A DNA stretch of 64,000 bases. Origin: Porphyromonadaceae bacterium UBA7332 (lineage in GTDB: Bacteria > Bacteroidota > Bacteroidia > Bacteroidales > UBA7332). This document shows, in pieces, positions 26,630 through 34,267 of this stretch; the first letter of the stretch is position 1, and each line of letters begins with the position of its first letter. Location of the stretch: NCBI GenBank assembly GCA_002471225.1, contig DKPO01000013.1:13348-77347 (forward strand), given 5' to 3'. Made by a program: the position numbers and the translations under genes. The notes beneath the pieces are model-generated. The model was not told where the DNA came from, ran no database searches, and saw only the letters and a program-made list of their open reading frames with translations.

Positions 26630-27487
26630 TTATTTTAATCTCTCTATACAACGCGCCAGACTTTCTTCCCAATGTGGAATATCCACTCCATACGTTGCTT
26701 TTATTTTTTTCTTATCCAACACACTGTAGTAAGGTCTTATAGCCTTTGTCGGATACTCGTCTGTACGAATCGGTAATACCTGACAAGTCGTAATGCCACC
26801 CAAACGATGGATAGCTTTAGTAAAATCATACCAGCTACATACGCCTTCATTCGAATAATGGAATATACCGGAAACAAACAAGTCATGATGAACGATACAT
26901 AGAATCGTTTGTGCAAGATCTGCAGCATAAGTAGGCGTTCCAATCTGATCGGCAACAACACCTAACTGAGCTCTTTCATTACCTAAACGCAACATCGTTT
27001 TTACAAAATTATTTCCAAATTCGGAATATAACCATGAAGTACGTATAACAAGCGTATGATCACAGAATTTCAAAGCATTGCTTTCTCCATCAGCTTTCGT
27101 TTTCCCATATACAGAAACAGGCGACACGGGATCTGATTCGGTGTACGGTCTATACGATTTGCCGTCAAAAACATAATCCGTCGACACATGAACAAGTTTA
27201 GCTCCACTTTTTTGGGCAGCCTCTGCCAGATATCTTACAGATTGAGAATTAATCATCTCGCAAATCTCATACTCATCCTCAGCTTTATCAACGGCTGTAT
27301 AAGCAGCACAATTTATAATTACATCAAAAGAATGCTTATCAAAATAGCTTTTTATAGATTCAACCGATGTCAGATCCAATTCTTTGATATCTGTAAAATA
27401 GAATTTAGAATCGGGATATAAAGGTACTAAACGAGCAATCTCATTGCCCAATTGTCCGTTTGATCCTGTAACGAGAATATGTTTCAT
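26630..27487 (-). CDS. rfbD: dTDP-4-dehydrorhamnose reductase RfbD
   Basis: RfbD catalyses the last step of dTDP-L-rhamnose synthesis for cell-surface polysaccharide. The 285-residue extended SDR has the NADP-binding TGSNGQLGNE (residues 6-15), INCAAYTAVDKAE, VSTDYVFDGK, and the catalytic YGKTKADGE (Tyr-X3-Lys). The frame opens at 27556, but the start at 27487 places the Rossmann strand (MKHILVTGSN) at the N-terminus, as in the family. Other rfb genes (A, B, C) are not in the window, so the pathway is scattered in this genome. The upstream DUF4924 gene ends 37 nt away. Confidence 0.95.
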   Translation of the reverse strand: MKHILVTGSNGQLGNEIARLVPLYPDSKFYFTDIKELDLTSVESIKSYFDKHSFDVIINCAAYTAVDKAEDEYEICEMINSQSVRYLAEAAQKSGAKLVHVSTDYVFDGKSYRPYTESDPVSPVSVYGKTKADGESNALKFCDHTLVIRTSWLYSEFGNNFVKTMLRLGNERAQLGVVADQIGTPTYAADLAQTILCIVHHDLFVSGIFHYSNEGVCSWYDFTKAIHRLGGITTCQVLPIRTDEYPTKAIRPYYSVLDKKKIKATYGVDIPHWEESLARCIERLK

Positions 27488-27524
27488 CTGTTTCAAATTT
27501 AGGTAAACCGAAAGTAACTGATTG

Positions 27525-28067
27525 TTAAAGCTCCAACTCTTCTGTTTTTTCTGCATTATATCTGTCTGCCAACAGCATCAGAAAAGACGAGATCTGAGTT
27601 ACAGCCTTTTGCGTTGGTTCAGATATTTCTTTCCCTTGCATTTTAAGCATCAAAGTACCATATAATGCATCAAAACAAGTTTCCAGTTCTCCTTTTTTAT
27701 GTTCTCCTGCCTTAGCACGAAGTTCAACTATAAAAGGTAGAGTTTTATAAAAACCTGCAGTATAAAAAGCTTGCTTTGTCGAATTCAACAGTCTGTTATG
27801 TAAATCAGTCAACTCAATAATGACATTCTTATTAATTTGCAAATGTCCCGATTGTTCCACGCCTTCTAAACGCATCATATCACACAAATCGGAATACCAT
27901 TGACGAATCACAGCTCTTTGTTCATCATCCACCTGATATTGAGAAATCAACTTTTGATCAATTTGATCCATGTCTAATTTAAACGCACGAATCAAATCCT
28001 CCACCTGCCACATATAAAGCAGATATTCGGCTATATTTTCTTTTTTCTTTTGACTTGCAATTATCAT
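27525..28067 (-). CDS. DUF4924 family protein
   Basis: The 180-residue cytosolic, mainly helical protein opens with the MIIASQKKKENIAEYLLYMWQ-type block that I associate with DUF4924, a Bacteroidales family of unknown function. It has no signal peptide, membrane segment or catalytic motif. It lies between the Mur-ligase-like gene and rfbD on the same strand, an arrangement I recall from other Bacteroidales, which suggests a link to envelope synthesis. No function can be assigned. Confidence 0.75.
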   Translation of the reverse strand: MIIASQKKKENIAEYLLYMWQVEDLIRAFKLDMDQIDQKLISQYQVDDEQRAVIRQWYSDLCDMMRLEGVEQSGHLQINKNVIIELTDLHNRLLNSTKQAFYTAGFYKTLPFIVELRAKAGEHKKGELETCFDALYGTLMLKMQGKEISEPTQKAVTQISSFLMLLADRYNAEKTEELEL

Positions 28068-28118
28068 AAATCAAATTCTTTTAGTTCCTGTTTATATACA
28101 ACAATAAACTACGTGAAA

Positions 28119-28160
28119 AGGCACAAAGAATTATAAGCATTGCCTTTTTTCTTTGTGCCT
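28119..28160. other. inverted repeat between the Mur-like and DUF4924 genes
   Basis: AGGCACAAAG (28119-28128) and CTTTGTGCCT (28151-28160) are perfectly complementary with a 22-nt loop. The T-tract in the loop is not placed for a normal terminator on the minus strand, so its role is unclear. Confidence 0.45.
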
Positions 28161-28183
28161 CTAAAATTATAACTTTCTGTCGG

Positions 28184-29101
28184 TTATAGAAAACTATATT
28201 CCGAAATTGCTGCATAAAAATCCTTATCTTGCAATCCGAGTTGTCTGCAAGCCAATCTTGCAGCGCTCAAATTACGTAGAAAATACTCATCCTTAATATG
28301 AATCGAAAATAAGCCAAATCTGTTTTTCAGATAAGTTTTACCTTCACCCTCCACCAGTGTATCTTCCTGATAAGGCATCGCGGTAATATCCTCCCGCAAT
28401 GTATTTGCGATAGTAGACAGATTATGATCATTCTCATGATAAATAAACTTACCCTCACGCTCAATACGTTCTGCCAATCCTTTAAATGCATTCATATATG
28501 AATCATACGTAGGATAGATTGCAGATTCGGCCCACTGTATATTCGGTATCACAACTATATGCGGACGATATAATGAATGTACCGGCCGGGATTCTAATGC
28601 AGAAGCCGGACCTTCAGTCCCTACAAGCAGAACCATCCGTGCATCATAACTAAGCTTCACATTACCCTCTATACCTTTGATAGGATCTAATGCAACATAG
28701 TCAACTTTAATCTTATGCTTGTTAAGCGCATAAAGCATCATACTTAGAATCGTATTTTTACCTTGTGAGCCACAAATAACCAATCGCGCTTTATCTTTCG
28801 TCAGCCAATAAACAAATTCAGCAAAAGAAACAACCTGTAAATTGAGTTCTTTCGCTTTATGCAATTCGACATTGTCTTCTTGTACATGAAGAGCGGGAAC
28901 GACAAAGTCAATTCCTTTTACAATATTCTCCGCAAAAAACCCCTCTTGTTCGGGCAATAGACCATGAGCTTCCAGCGCTTCTTTCCCTTTCGTATCCAGA
29001 GAAACAAACGATGAAGTTATTTTATAGCCCAACTTATGCAATTCGATTGCCATATTACAAAAAGTGGGATCACTAATAGATATAAAATGGATATGTATCA
29101 T
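28184..29101 (-). CDS. shortened Mur-ligase-like protein (peptidoglycan synthetase-like)
   Basis: The 305-residue product aligns by eye with the N-terminal and central parts of Mur ligases of the MurC/Mpl type, but it is about 150 residues short and lacks the C-terminal substrate domain. The ATP loop is GSQGKNT (residues 111-117) where active enzymes have GTHGKTT. The N-terminal domain also lacks the GxGGxGM dinucleotide-like motif seen in the intact MurC at 38432. The reading frame is uninterrupted, and the conserved-looking order with DUF4924 suggests it is maintained rather than decaying. It may bind a cell-wall precursor without ligating it. A promoter (TACCTTTG, minus strand) lies at 29205-29235. 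Confidence 0.8.
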   Translation of the reverse strand: MIHIHFISISDPTFCNMAIELHKLGYKITSSFVSLDTKGKEALEAHGLLPEQEGFFAENIVKGIDFVVPALHVQEDNVELHKAKELNLQVVSFAEFVYWLTKDKARLVICGSQGKNTILSMMLYALNKHKIKVDYVALDPIKGIEGNVKLSYDARMVLLVGTEGPASALESRPVHSLYRPHIVVIPNIQWAESAIYPTYDSYMNAFKGLAERIEREGKFIYHENDHNLSTIANTLREDITAMPYQEDTLVEGEGKTYLKNRFGLFSIHIKDEYFLRNLSAARLACRQLGLQDKDFYAAISEYSFL

Positions 29102-29204
29102 AAATAATGAACTGTACCTAACGCAATAAAAGGAACACTTAATTGCGCTCCCCTTTGTTAGTCTGCAAAGTGAAATATGATTAGTTCGCTTTGTTAAACT
29201 CCTA

Positions 29205-29235
29205 CAAAGGTAATAGCTTTTAAGCGAAGTAGCAA
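29205..29235 (-). promoter_or_regulatory. promoter of the Mur-like gene
   Basis: The minus strand shows TTG (29233-29235), 20 bp, then TACCTTTG (29205-29212), a good match to the Bacteroidota consensus. It implies a leader of about 100 nt. The rest of the 381-nt gap 29102-29482 is AT-rich with no gene seen. Confidence 0.55.
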
Positions 29236-29438
29236 TTTAATAAATTCTCAATTTCGAAAATGAGTGTATAATTAACACGATTACTATCAACTAAGTTCTC
29301 GGATACTTCATTAAGAATGAATAGAATAAGAATCAATTTCACCTACACCCAATTAACTAAAAAAAATAATATCTAAAATAATCACCGAAACGCGAATATG
29401 TTAACTAAAACTAAATCCGTACCCGATATTTAAAAACA

Positions 29439-29470
29439 TTTGCTTATTCCAAATATATACTCTACTTTTG
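29439..29470 (+). promoter_or_regulatory. promoter of tRNA-fMet copy 1
   Basis: TTTG (29439-29442), 20-bp spacer, TACTTTTG (29463-29470), then the tRNA 13 nt later. This matches the Bacteroidota sigma consensus exactly. Confidence 0.8.
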
Positions 29471-29482
29471 TACCACAAACAT

Positions 29483-29554
<72 letters not shown>

Positions 29555-29562
29555 CTAAGAAA

Positions 29563-29598
29563 AAAGCTGTTCGATCAAATCGGACAGCTTTTTTTTAT
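29563..29598 (+). terminator. terminator of tRNA-fMet copy 1
   Basis: GCTGTTCGAT pairs with ATCGGACAGC (one T-G wobble) around a 3-nt loop, followed by eight T. It ends the tRNA transcript. Confidence 0.85.
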
Positions 29599-29624
29599 TA
29601 CCACCTTATATTCCTGATTTTTAA

Positions 29625-29926
29625 TACGTACCAAAATTATTTTACATACGTATGTAAAGATTTTTTCATACGTAGCAAAGCAAACGCTGATACGTATCTA
29701 AATCCAGAGAGATCAGACGATCGGAAAACGAACGCATTTCGTTATCTCCAAATGCGTTTGTTTTAGTTACGAAATGCGTTTGTTTTCCCAAACAAATACG
29801 TCCGTATTACCCAAAAAAGATACGGTATATCTTTCTAAACTTACGGTATATCTCTGAAAAGTAACGGCGTATCTTTTCAGAGATATACCGTTTCTATTTA
29901 GAGATATGCCGATAACTTCTACCCTG
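29625..29926. repeat. helically phased 21/22-nt repeat array, copy 2
   Basis: TACGTA begins at 29625, 29647, 29669 and 29691, exactly 22 nt apart. AATGCGTTTGTTTT begins at 29751 and 29773, followed by AATACG at 29795 (22 nt each). ACGGTATATC-type cores begin at 29822 and 29843, with ACGGCGTATC at 29864 (21 nt each), and inverted ATACCGT and ATGCCGATAA units continue the 21-nt register to 29926. About 14 units span 300 bp. On the minus strand the 21-nt part reads as seven-residue repeats (RYTVSLE-like), but the 22-nt part would shift frame, so this is not a gene. Confidence 0.8.
29843..29891. repeat. perfect 19-bp inverted repeat within the array
   Basis: ACGGTATATCTCTGAAAAG (29843-29861) and its exact reverse complement (29873-29891) flank an 11-nt centre. 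It could form a cruciform or an RNA hairpin. There is no T-tract after it. Confidence 0.9.
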
Positions 29927-30013
29927 AGTTCTGCGTTTTGAATTGCCACAATTGCCACCTCACACATAATCACCTACTCATCAATACATTAAGTGTGACA
30001 ATTACCCTATTTT

Positions 30014-30044
30014 CAATTGTCACTCAATTGTCACCAATTGTCAC
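30014..30044. repeat. CAATTGTCAC triplet repeat
   Basis: CAATTGTCAC occurs at 30014-30023, 30025-30034 and 30035-30044, spaced 11 and 10 nt (about one helical turn). AATTGCCAC pairs at 29941 and 29950 and a GTGACAATT-like inverted copy near 29995 lie just upstream. The rest of the inter-tRNA spacer (29926-30447) is AT-rich, with further CAATTG/ATTGCAAT words and no gene. Confidence 0.7.
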
Positions 30045-30447
30045 CTAAATTCGATTTACTTGTTCCATATTCAGTTCAGATCAACACTCCTAATGTTTCG
30101 TTTTTGAATTGCCATATTGCAATAACCGCAATAAAACATAGATAAACAACTATGAATAAGATACTTAATTAATTGCAATTCACCTTGAAATTAATTAAAC
30201 TACCATTCAATTGCCATCTATATTATACTATATATCAGCAAATTGCAATAGGAAAATTCAAAACACGCAAAAACACACTATGAACAAGCAAAAGAAATTA
30301 TAGATTATTTACCCCAGCAAACACACGCCCTCCGTTCTAATATTTTAACAATTAAAATTAAACACTATAAACCATTACATATAAAACGTTTACGACCAAC
30401 CCTACATCCAAGTCAGCCGACACATCTACAAAAAACATCTGAAATAA

Positions 30448-30479
30448 TTTGCTATTCCAACACAGATACACTACTTTTG
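30448..30479 (+). promoter_or_regulatory. promoter of tRNA-fMet copy 2
   Basis: TTTG (30448-30451), 20-bp spacer, TACTTTTG (30472-30479), with the same 12-13 nt gap to the tRNA as in copy 1. Confidence 0.8.
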
Positions 30480-30491
30480 TATCACAAACAT

Positions 30492-30563
<72 letters not shown>

Positions 30564-30572
30564 CTAAGAAAA

Positions 30573-30608
30573 AAAGCTGTTCGATTAAATCGAACAGCTT
30601 TTTTTTAT
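30573..30608 (+). terminator. terminator of tRNA-fMet copy 2
   Basis: GCTGTTCGAT pairs perfectly with ATCGAACAGC, followed by a T-run. Compared with copy 1, one arm base differs but pairing is kept, G-T wobble against A-T. Confidence 0.85.
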
Positions 30609-30630
30609 TTTATCAATCCTGATTAATAGC

Positions 30631-31239
30631 TTAGAACATCCAGGCTATTGTACCGCTTAAAGCTCTGTTTCGAGTCTTTATTCCGGAAATCTCTGAGAGA
30701 TTTATAAAACCGAGACCATAGTTGACTAAAAAGCGAAAACTAAGAAACTCAACACCGGCACCCATATTGAAACCAAAATCAACACGTTTCATCTCCCTGT
30801 TTGATCCTGTGAAGTCCACATCGTGAGATACACCATCCAATTTTTTAGTTCCTGATAATGCAATCATCATATAAGGACCTGCCTGAACAAATGGTTGAAT
30901 AATAGGAGTTCTTAGTTTCATTGACATATTCACAGGAATTTCCAGGTTTTTCGTAACCAAAGTTCCTCTGATCTGATCACCCAATATATCATTCTTACCG
31001 CTATATCCTCTGTTTGCATAAAGCAAGCCGGTATTGACAGATGCAAATTTAGAAATTGGCATATCCAATATAACACCTCCCGTAAAACCTACTTTAGATT
31101 TTAATCCATGATAAGAATAATCTCCTGAACGTAGCGTCATTTCCGAAAAAGTCATACCCCCTACTACACCAAATCGCTGTGCCTGTATGCCCATATTTAC
31201 AGCCAATACGACTAATATGAGTACAAAAAAACGTTTCAT
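30631..31239 (-). CDS. outer-membrane beta-barrel (porin-like) protein
   Basis: The 202-residue protein has a signal peptide (cleavage near GIQAQ) followed by an 8-stranded barrel pattern opening with RFGVVGGMTFSEM and ending in RALSGTIAWMF, with the terminal aromatic residue expected for barrel insertion. This is the PorT/OmpW-like outer-membrane fold common in Bacteroidales; the ligand is unknown. It is monocistronic, with a TATCTTTG -7 box on the minus strand at 31269-31276. Confidence 0.8.
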   Translation of the reverse strand: MKRFFVLILVVLAVNMGIQAQRFGVVGGMTFSEMTLRSGDYSYHGLKSKVGFTGGVILDMPISKFASVNTGLLYANRGYSGKNDILGDQIRGTLVTKNLEIPVNMSMKLRTPIIQPFVQAGPYMMIALSGTKKLDGVSHDVDFTGSNREMKRVDFGFNMGAGVEFLSFRFLVNYGLGFINLSEISGIKTRNRALSGTIAWMF

Positions 31240-31268
31240 AAATTCCTTATTTTGAGTTTAGTTATTCG

Positions 31269-31276
31269 CAAAGATA
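31269..31276 (-). promoter_or_regulatory. putative promoter -7 box of the barrel gene
   Basis: The minus strand reads TATCTTTG, 29 nt before the start codon. No clear -33 box was found. Confidence 0.4.
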
Positions 31277-31314
31277 AAGAATTTATAAAACGTTAATAAA
31301 AAAAACGCAGAAAT

Positions 31315-31821
31315 TTATTTAGTCTGCACGGCTGCTATTATTTCAGTAATTCCATAAAACAGAATTACGAATCCAAAATACATAAACAATGTAGCTAACG
31401 AAGCAAACGGATTAAATAAAACGATAATACCGGAAACCAGCATTATAATAGGGAATATATAATAATATCCGGGAACCATACCTCCGGCTCTTTTTATTGC
31501 TGAATAACTCAACAGTTGATTAAGCCCTGCAAGTATTAATATAATACCTAACATATACATGATCACACTGACAAAAAAAGCAGGGAATGCCAGTAACAGT
31601 ACACCAAGAATTAAGCCTGGGATATTCCCATAAGAAATAGGATATTTTTTTATAGCTGCATAAATCATCGGGATACCTGACCCCAACACCAGAAGGATAC
31701 CTAATGCCAATACCAGGTAGCTAACAACAACACCCGGCCATGCAACGAACACAAGTCCTAACACAACAGAAAAAATACCACGTATTGCTAAGGCTTTTGA
31801 TAGAGAATTAGTAGAATTCAT
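31315..31821 (-). CDS. DUF308 (HdeD-like) membrane protein
   Basis: The 168-residue protein consists of about six transmembrane helices (around residues 13-31, 34-52, 64-84, 86-106, 120-139 and 143-163), with the GxxLVLGxxxPMIYAAIK-type repeats of the DUF308/HdeD family. HdeD in enteric bacteria is linked to acid resistance, but most family members are uncharacterised. It lies 75 nt from the barrel gene on the same strand; the -7 box TACTTTTG (minus strand, 31939-31946) is a likely promoter. Confidence 0.8.
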   Translation of the reverse strand: MNSTNSLSKALAIRGIFSVVLGLVFVAWPGVVVSYLVLALGILLVLGSGIPMIYAAIKKYPISYGNIPGLILGVLLLAFPAFFVSVIMYMLGIILILAGLNQLLSYSAIKRAGGMVPGYYYIFPIIMLVSGIIVLFNPFASLATLFMYFGFVILFYGITEIIAAVQTK

Positions 31822-31938
31822 AATTCGGTTAGTTTAGTTAATAATAATGTTATGATAAAAAAACAATAAGACAAAATGTTATGTTCGCAAAAAACAAAAG
31901 AGTTCTCAGGAAACTGACAGTTTGTCTCATATAGTGGA

Positions 31939-31946
31939 CAAAAGTA
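31939..31946 (-). promoter_or_regulatory. putative promoter -7 box of the DUF308 gene
   Basis: The minus strand reads TACTTTTG, about 118 nt before the DUF308 start. No CIRCE element (TTAGCACTC inverted repeat) is visible between here and groES. Confidence 0.4.
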
Positions 31947-32082
31947 ATGAAAATCTGGCGCATTTTTAGCTAATAAATATTTTGGCACATAATTCGTATT
32001 TTGAATTGACAGAACAAAAACCGATAAATTCGGTTATTATAAAAGTAACGAATAAAAAACTTATAATACACATTGAATCATT

Positions 32083-32352
32083 ATGACTATTAAACCATTA
32101 GCAGATAGAGTGCTGGTAAGACCGGCCGCTGCAGAAGAAAAGACTATCGGCGGAATCATCATTCCTGACTCAGCTAAAGAAAAGCCTTTGAAAGGAGAAG
32201 TCTTAGCTGTTGGTAACGGAACTAAAGACGAGGAAATGGTACTAAAAGCTGGTGATCAAGTTCTTTACGGTAAATATGCCGGAACAGAAATCGAAGTTGA
32301 AGGCGAAAAATTGCTAATTATGCGTCAGTCTGACATCTTAGCGACTCTTTGA
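32083..32352 (+). CDS. groES: co-chaperonin GroES
   Basis: GroES caps the GroEL folding chamber. The 89-residue protein has the usual N-terminal IKPLADRVLVRP, the mobile-loop region AAEEKTIGGIIIPDSAKEKP, and the VLYGKYAGTEIEVEGE end. It is followed 68 nt downstream by groEL in the normal order. No CIRCE operator is seen upstream; only a small ACCGA/TCGGT hairpin near 32020-32034 is present, so control is probably by another route. Confidence 0.97.
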   Translation: MTIKPLADRVLVRPAAAEEKTIGGIIIPDSAKEKPLKGEVLAVGNGTKDEEMVLKAGDQVLYGKYAGTEIEVEGEKLLIMRQSDILATL

Positions 32353-32420
32353 AATTTAAAATTTCAGTTCAAATTTATTATTAACAATTCAAACAATCCG
32401 CTTATTGCGGTGAAATGATT

Positions 32421-34058
32421 ATGGCAAAAGACATTAAATTCAATATTGATGCTCGCGACCTTTTAAAAAAAGGTGTTGATGAGCTGGCAAATGCAGTTAA
32501 AGTAACTCTTGGTCCTAAAGGACGTAACGTGATTATCGAGAAAAAATTCGGTGCTCCTCATATTACTAAAGATGGTGTATCTGTAGCAAGAGAAGTTGAA
32601 TTGAGTGATCCTTATCAAAACATGGGTGCTCAACTTGTAAAAGAAGTTGCTTCAAAAACAGGTGATGATGCAGGAGACGGAACTACAACTGCAACTGTAT
32701 TGGCACAATCAATCATTGGTGTTGGATTAAAAAATGTAACTGCGGGCGCAAATCCAATGGATTTAAAACGTGGTATCGATAAAGCTGTTGCGAAAGTGGT
32801 TGAATCAATCAGAGAGCAAGCTGTAGCTGTTGATGATGACTTTTCTAAAATTGAAAGTGTTGCTCGTATTTCTGCAAATAATGATGCTGAGATCGGATCA
32901 TTAATTGCTGAAGCTATGCGTAAAGTTTCAAAAGATGGTGTTATCACTGTTGAAGAAGCTAAAGGTACAGTTACTGAAGTTAAAACAGTTGAAGGTATGC
33001 AATTTGATCGTGGATACTTATCTCCATACTTTGTAACTAATACAGAAAAAATGGAAGTGGATATGGAAAATCCTTTCATTTTGATCTATGACAAGAAAAT
33101 TTCTGTATTAAAAGACATTCTTCCTCTATTAGAAGCTTCTGTTCAATCTGGTCGTCCTCTTTTAATCATTGCTGAAGATGTTGATAGCGAAGCATTGGCT
33201 ACATTAGTAGTTAACCGCCTTCGTGGTTCATTAAAAATATGTGCTGTTAAAGCTCCGGGCTTTGGTGACCGCAGAAAAGAAATGCTTGAAGATATCGCTG
33301 TTTTAACAGGAGGTATCGTTATTTCTGAAGAAAAAGGATTAAAACTTGATAGTGCTACAGTTGAAATGCTGGGTACTGCTGAAAAAATAACTGTAAATAA
33401 AGAAAATACTGTTATTGTAAACGGTGCAGGTAGCAAAGAAAGTATCGCTACTCGTGTAGCTCAGATTAAATCGCAAATCGAAACAACTACATCTGATTAC
33501 GATCGTGAAAAACTTCAGGAACGTTTAGCTAAATTAGCTGGTGGTGTTGCTGTATTATATGTAGGTGCAGCATCTGAAGTTGAAATGAAAGAAAAGAAAG
33601 ATCGCGTAGATGATGCGTTAAGTGCTACTCGCGCAGCTATCGAGGAAGGAACTGTTCCTGGTGGTGGAACTGCTTATATCCGTGCAATTGCTTCTTTAGA
33701 AAACATGAAAGGAGACAATGAGGATGAAACTACCGGTATTGAAATCATCAAAAGAGCAATAGAAGAGCCTCTTCGCCAGATTGCAGCTAATGCAGGTGTA
33801 GAAGGTGCTGTTATCGTTCAGAAGGTTAGTGAAGGTACTGGTTCATTCGGATACAATGCACGCACAGGTGTTTATGAAGACCTAGTTGCAAACGGAGTTA
33901 TCGACCCTGCTAAAGTTACTCGTGTTGCTTTAGAGAATGCTGCTTCTATTGCAGGTATGTTCTTAACTACTGAATGTGTAATTGTTGAGAAAAAAGAGGA
34001 AAATATCCCTGCTGCTCCTATGGCTCCCGGAATGGGAGGAATGGGCGGTATGATGTAA
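32421..34058 (+). CDS. groEL: chaperonin GroEL
   Basis: GroEL is the 60-kDa chaperonin that folds cytosolic proteins with GroES and ATP. The 545-residue product has the family hallmarks: VTLGPKGRNV, the ATP-site DGAGDGTTTATVLA-like block (here DDAGDGTTTATVL), the AAIEEGTVPGGG signature (PS00296 type), and the C-terminal GGM repeat tail. The frame also allows a start at 32415 (MIMAKD), but the ATG at 32421 gives the usual MAKDI start. A hairpin terminator follows at 34102-34139. Confidence 0.98.
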   Translation: MAKDIKFNIDARDLLKKGVDELANAVKVTLGPKGRNVIIEKKFGAPHITKDGVSVAREVELSDPYQNMGAQLVKEVASKTGDDAGDGTTTATVLAQSIIGVGLKNVTAGANPMDLKRGIDKAVAKVVESIREQAVAVDDDFSKIESVARISANNDAEIGSLIAEAMRKVSKDGVITVEEAKGTVTEVKTVEGMQFDRGYLSPYFVTNTEKMEVDMENPFILIYDKKISVLKDILPLLEASVQSGRPLLIIAEDVDSEALATLVVNRLRGSLKICAVKAPGFGDRRKEMLEDIAVLTGGIVISEEKGLKLDSATVEMLGTAEKITVNKENTVIVNGAGSKESIATRVAQIKSQIETTTSDYDREKLQERLAKLAGGVAVLYVGAASEVEMKEKKDRVDDALSATRAAIEEGTVPGGGTAYIRAIASLENMKGDNEDETTGIEIIKRAIEEPLRQIAANAGVEGAVIVQKVSEGTGSFGYNARTGVYEDLVANGVIDPAKVTRVALENAASIAGMFLTTECVIVEKKEENIPAAPMAPGMGGMGGMM

Positions 34059-34101
34059 TCGACTCATAAAATATTATACATATATATTATAGATATTGGC
34101 T

Positions 34102-34139
34102 AAGAGAGTTATGCGTGAGGCATAGCTCTCTTTTTTTAT
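34102..34139 (+). terminator. groEL terminator
   Basis: AAGAGAGTTATGC pairs with GCATAGCTCTCTT (one T-G wobble) around a 5-nt loop, then seven T. Confidence 0.85.
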
Positions 34140-34221
34140 TTCATTTCCACCCGATTAAGCATTCTAATATAAAATAATTATAAATAATCACATCTTAAAA
34201 ATTGACTTTAGTGAAAATCCT

Positions 34222-34229
34222 TATATTTG
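34222..34229 (+). promoter_or_regulatory. putative promoter -7 box of the M23 gene
   Basis: TATATTTG lies 38 nt before the start codon; a TTG at 34202-34204 is the only upstream candidate, at a short 17-bp spacing. Confidence 0.4.
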
Positions 34230-34267
34230 TTAGCTGTATAGTAACCTTATATTAAAATCTTACATAT

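Noticed and set aside
29625..29926. CRISPR array
   Set aside because: Units are only 21-24 nt with no constant repeat separated by unique spacers, and no cas genes are near.
29767..29973. A 68-codon minus-strand frame with seven-residue repeats (RYTVSLE-like)
   Set aside because: The repeat is explained by the 21-nt DNA periodicity. The same array has 22-nt spacing next to it, which would break the frame, and there is no start context or partner gene.
31947..32082. CIRCE/HrcA operator upstream of groES
   Set aside because: No TTAGCACTC-N9-GAGTGCTAA match; only a weak 5-bp hairpin is present.
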